Positions 5,358-7,697 of a DNA stretch of 7,697 nt are shown one piece after another. Positions within the stretch are counted from its first letter, which is position 1; every line of letters begins with the position of its first letter. A model generated the notes under the pieces. The model saw only the letters and a list, made by a program, of their open reading frames with translations. It did no database searches and was not told the DNA's origin. The position numbers and the translations under genes were made by a program. Origin of the DNA: an uncultured bacterium (GTDB lineage Bacteria > Verrucomicrobiota > Lentisphaeria > Oligosphaerales > Oligosphaeraceae); assembly GCA_902783355.1 (NCBI GenBank), contig CACZQQ010000174.1, forward strand, positions 1 through 7,697, in the 5' to 3' direction.

Positions 5358-7697
5358 GCCTCTACAGTACCATAAAGAAATATGTCTCCTGGAAGCGGCA
5401 TCGCCTTCTGGCGCGGGGGCTTGTGCGCCTGCTGGCGGCGGATCTGGCGGCGCTCGTCGCCCTGTGCGTGCTGGACAACCTGCTGGGCTGGAGCGTGGGC
5501 GCGCGCACGGCGGTGGCGGCCGCCTTCTGGATTGCACAACTCATTTATCTGACGTCACTTGTAAAAGAGCTTCTCCGCCAGGACCAAGGCGCCCGCGGCA
5601 ATGCCCGCGAACTGGAAGACGCCCTCGGCATCCGCGACAACGTTCTCGTCAACGCCGTCTGCTTCGACAGGCAGGCGGCGCTGCCGGCGGGCTTCCGCGA
5701 ACACTTTCTCGCCGAGGCAGGCGCCCGCACCGCAGGCCGCACGCTGCCGCCCCTGCGCAGCGATACGCTTCTGCGGAAGCTGCTGAAGGGCCTGCTCTGG
5801 TGCGCGGCGGCGGCCCTCCTGTATGCCCTCGTCTGTCCGCACCTGGCCGCCAACGCCTTCCAGCGCCTCCTGCGGCCGCGCGCCGAAGTCAGCGCCCTCA
5901 ACTTCATCCGCTTCGAACTGACGCCGCCGGGCGCCGACGTCCCCTACGGCAGCCGCGTCGTCGTCCAGGGGCGCGCCTGGAAGGACGGACAGCCGCTGGC
6001 GGATGTGCGGTTGCGCGTGCGCGAAGGCGGCGGGCCGGCCGCCCTCTACACGCTGGAGGACGGCGGACAGCATGCCTTTGAGGCCGTGACAGGCGAACTG
6101 CGCTGCGCGCTCGTCTGCCGTGGCGAGACCAGCCGCGAATACCGCATCCGCCCCGTGCGGCCGCCTCTGCCCAAAGAGTTTACGGTCGAAATCGCGCCGC
6201 CCGCCTACACGGGACAGCCCGCCCAGGCCATCGACCTCAAGCGCGAAAAGCTGCCGCCCGTCCTCGTCGGCAGCGGCCTCCGCTTCACGGCGGAGGGGGC
6301 GCCCGACCTGCGGCTGGAGGGCTTCGGCGACGCGGCGGCCGCCCTCCCGCTGGAGGCCACCGCCGCCGAAACGACGACCCTCGTCGCCCGCAGGCCCTTC
6401 GGCGACGAAGGCCTCCTCTCCGAATGCTGGCGCGCCGAACTGCGCGTGAAGCCCGACCGCGTCCCCGAAATCCGCTTCCTCAACACCAAGGCCAACATCC
6501 AGGCGGGCTACGGCGAGACCGTCCAGGTCCATCTCGCCGCGCAGGACGACATCGGCGTCGTCCGCGTGGAAATCGTCCTCTCCTGCGGGAAGCGCAGCGG
6601 CGTCTACAAGCGCTACGACTACGGCGCCATCGGCCAGGCCGCCCTGCGCGAGACGGTGGCGCTGACCCTGACGTCGGAGATGTTCTCGCAGGAGGAGCCG
6701 CTGGAAGTGCGCGCCGTCGCATGGGACGGCGCCGGCCAGCGCGGCGAAAGCGCCTCCGCCCTCGTCGTCCACTTCGCCGACCTGACGGCGCTCCTGCCCG
6801 GGCAGGCGGACGCAAAAGGGGGGCTCTGCTATGGCAAGCTCAAGGAGGCCCTCCGCCTCCAGCAGGCGCAGCGCGACTATGTCGCCGCCCGCACGAAGGA
6901 CTTCTCGCAGCAGGACGCGGGCGCCCTGGCCGGCCAGCAGCAGCGCGTCGAGGAACTCATCGCGGGCGCGCTCCGCGAGGCGCAGGAGATGAAGCTGCCC
7001 GAGGCCTTCCAGAAGCGCCTGCAGGATTTGCTTGACCACGACGCCAAGGCGCTTTCGTCCTCCGCCCGCGACCTCCAGCGGCAGGCCAGGCCCGACGCGC
7101 GCCGCGTCAACGAGCTCGTCCTGCGGCAGACCGCCCTCATCAGCCGCCTCCAGAGCCTGCTGGGGATGGCGGGGGCGCAGGAGCGCGCACGGCTGGAGGA
7201 GCGCGCACGTCAGCAGGATCTGGAGGCCGACAAGGAGCTCTACGACGCCATGCGCAAGCTTCAGGAGAAGCTGCAGCGCTTCGCCGAAGAGGAGAAGAAG
7301 CTGAAGGCCGAGACGGAGGCCCTCGACCCGCGCCGCACGGATGACTTCTCCGAAGAGGAGGAAAAGCTTCTGGGCGACCTCGCCGCCAGGCAGGACGAGC
7401 TCGCCGACTTCCTCAAGACCGCCTTCAGCGACTTCTCCAAGAAGGGCGCCCAGGACTTCTCGAACTCCTCCATGGCCGACGAGTTCTCCGAGATCTTCGA
7501 GGAGTTGCAGCGCGCGGGCGACGCGCTCAAGGCCAAGCACATCGAAATCGCCACCCTCGCCGAGGACACCGCCTGCGACAGCGCCGAGGCCGTCTCCGCC
7601 AACATCGAAAGGTGGCTCGCCGACGCCAAGGACTACATCAAATGGAATGCCGAGGAGGACGGCCTCACGCAGGACACCGACTTGACCGACCTCCCCG
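5354..7697 (+). CDS. DUF4175-like large membrane protein with coiled-coil region (C-terminus beyond window)
   Basis: The frame is open from ATG 5354 to the right edge, giving at least 781 residues. The N-terminus has two hydrophobic segments (about 22-44 and 49-70), then a soluble stretch containing ELEDALGIRDNVLVNA (86-101), and a third membrane segment at about 145-161. This layout, and the LLRPRAE stretch that follows, resemble DUF4175-type proteins of Planctomycetes, Verrucomicrobia and Alphaproteobacteria. A beta-rich region follows, with an APPAYTG motif near 290 typical of these proteins. From about 495 to at least 690 it is helical and rich in Glu, Lys, Gln and Arg, including ERAR repeats near 610-620, so a coiled coil is likely. 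The last visible part is acidic. No enzymatic motif is seen. Family members often lie near MoxR/DUF58/BatA-type genes, which may follow outside the window; their function is not established. A shared envelope role with floA and the gene before it is inferred from gene order. The DUF4175 label is from memory. Confidence 0.82.
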   Translation, partial: MSLYSTIKKYVSWKRHRLLARGLVRLLAADLAALVALCVLDNLLGWSVGARTAVAAAFWIAQLIYLTSLVKELLRQDQGARGNARELEDALGIRDNVLVNAVCFDRQAALPAGFREHFLAEAGARTAGRTLPPLRSDTLLRKLLKGLLWCAAAALLYALVCPHLAANAFQRLLRPRAEVSALNFIRFELTPPGADVPYGSRVVVQGRAWKDGQPLADVRLRVREGGGPAALYTLEDGGQHAFEAVTGELRCALVCRGETSREYRIRPVRPPLPKEFTVEIAPPAYTGQPAQAIDLKREKLPPVLVGSGLRFTAEGAPDLRLEGFGDAAAALPLEATAAETTTLVARRPFGDEGLLSECWRAELRVKPDRVPEIRFLNTKANIQAGYGETVQVHLAAQDDIGVVRVEIVLSCGKRSGVYKRYDYGAIGQAALRETVALTLTSEMFSQEEPLEVRAVAWDGAGQRGESASALVVHFADLTALLPGQADAKGGLCYGKLKEALRLQQAQRDYVAARTKDFSQQDAGALAGQQQRVEELIAGALREAQEMKLPEAFQKRLQDLLDHDAKALSSSARDLQRQARPDARRVNELVLRQTALISRLQSLLGMAGAQERARLEERARQQDLEADKELYDAMRKLQEKLQRFAEEEKKLKAETEALDPRRTDDFSEEEEKLLGDLAARQDELADFLKTAFSDFSKKGAQDFSNSSMADEFSEIFEELQRAGDALKAKHIEIATLAEDTACDSAEAVSANIERWLADAKDYIKWNAEEDGLTQDTDLTDLP

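Noticed and set aside
7180..7209. 12-base direct repeat GGAGCGCGCACG, two copies 18 bp apart
   Set aside because: It lies inside the coiled-coil coding region and encodes repeated ERAR. It is explained by the protein repeat and shows no sign of a mobile or regulatory element.
5555..7540. 661-codon minus-strand open frame opposite the DUF4175-like gene
   Set aside because: The same GC-rich mirror effect. The product is Leu/Ala/Gly-rich low complexity with no recognisable motif, while the plus frame has membrane segments, a coiled coil and an overlapping start with its neighbour.

Overview
The window is GC-rich (roughly two thirds G+C by eye) and densely coded. The exception is one AT-rich divergent intergenic region at about 2291-2548. 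Gene content suggests a Gram-negative-type bacterium, perhaps of the Planctomycetes-Verrucomicrobia-Lentisphaerae/Kiritimatiellae group. The pointers are a FloA-type flotillin, a large DUF4175-like membrane protein with a coiled-coil region, and a secreted protein I cannot assign. This placement is an inference and no taxonomic marker settles it.

Layout: the left third (1-2290, minus strand) is uvrA, the ATPase subunit of the UvrABC nucleotide-excision repair nuclease. It is intact at its N-terminus and cut by the left window edge. Diverging from it, an AT-rich region carries A-tracts phased at about 9.5-10 bp and a plausible sigma-70-like promoter. These lead into a 64-residue Lys/Cys-rich protein of unknown function (2549-2743), which is closed by a strong intrinsic terminator (2770-2808). 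That gene looks like a self-contained, probably well-expressed unit.

Immediately beyond the terminator begins a tightly packed plus-strand run of four genes with very small gaps or overlaps. They are arfB (peptidyl-tRNA hydrolase for stalled-ribosome rescue, 2817-3224), floA (flotillin-like membrane scaffold, 3229-4248), a secreted protein of unknown function with two segments resembling Sm/SH3-like strands (4251-5357), and a DUF4175-like membrane protein (5354 to the right edge, incomplete). The last three are envelope proteins and the spacing indicates one operon. ArfB sits at its head with no Shine-Dalgarno sequence and a terminator hairpin ending 8 bases before its start codon.

I see no mobile elements, CRISPR arrays, tRNA or rRNA genes. 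No clearly new multi-gene system is demonstrable. The best leads are the small Lys/Cys-rich protein with its phased A-tract promoter, the terminator-arfB junction, the variant GGQ region and shortened FloA tail, and the unassigned secreted protein coupled to the DUF4175-like gene.
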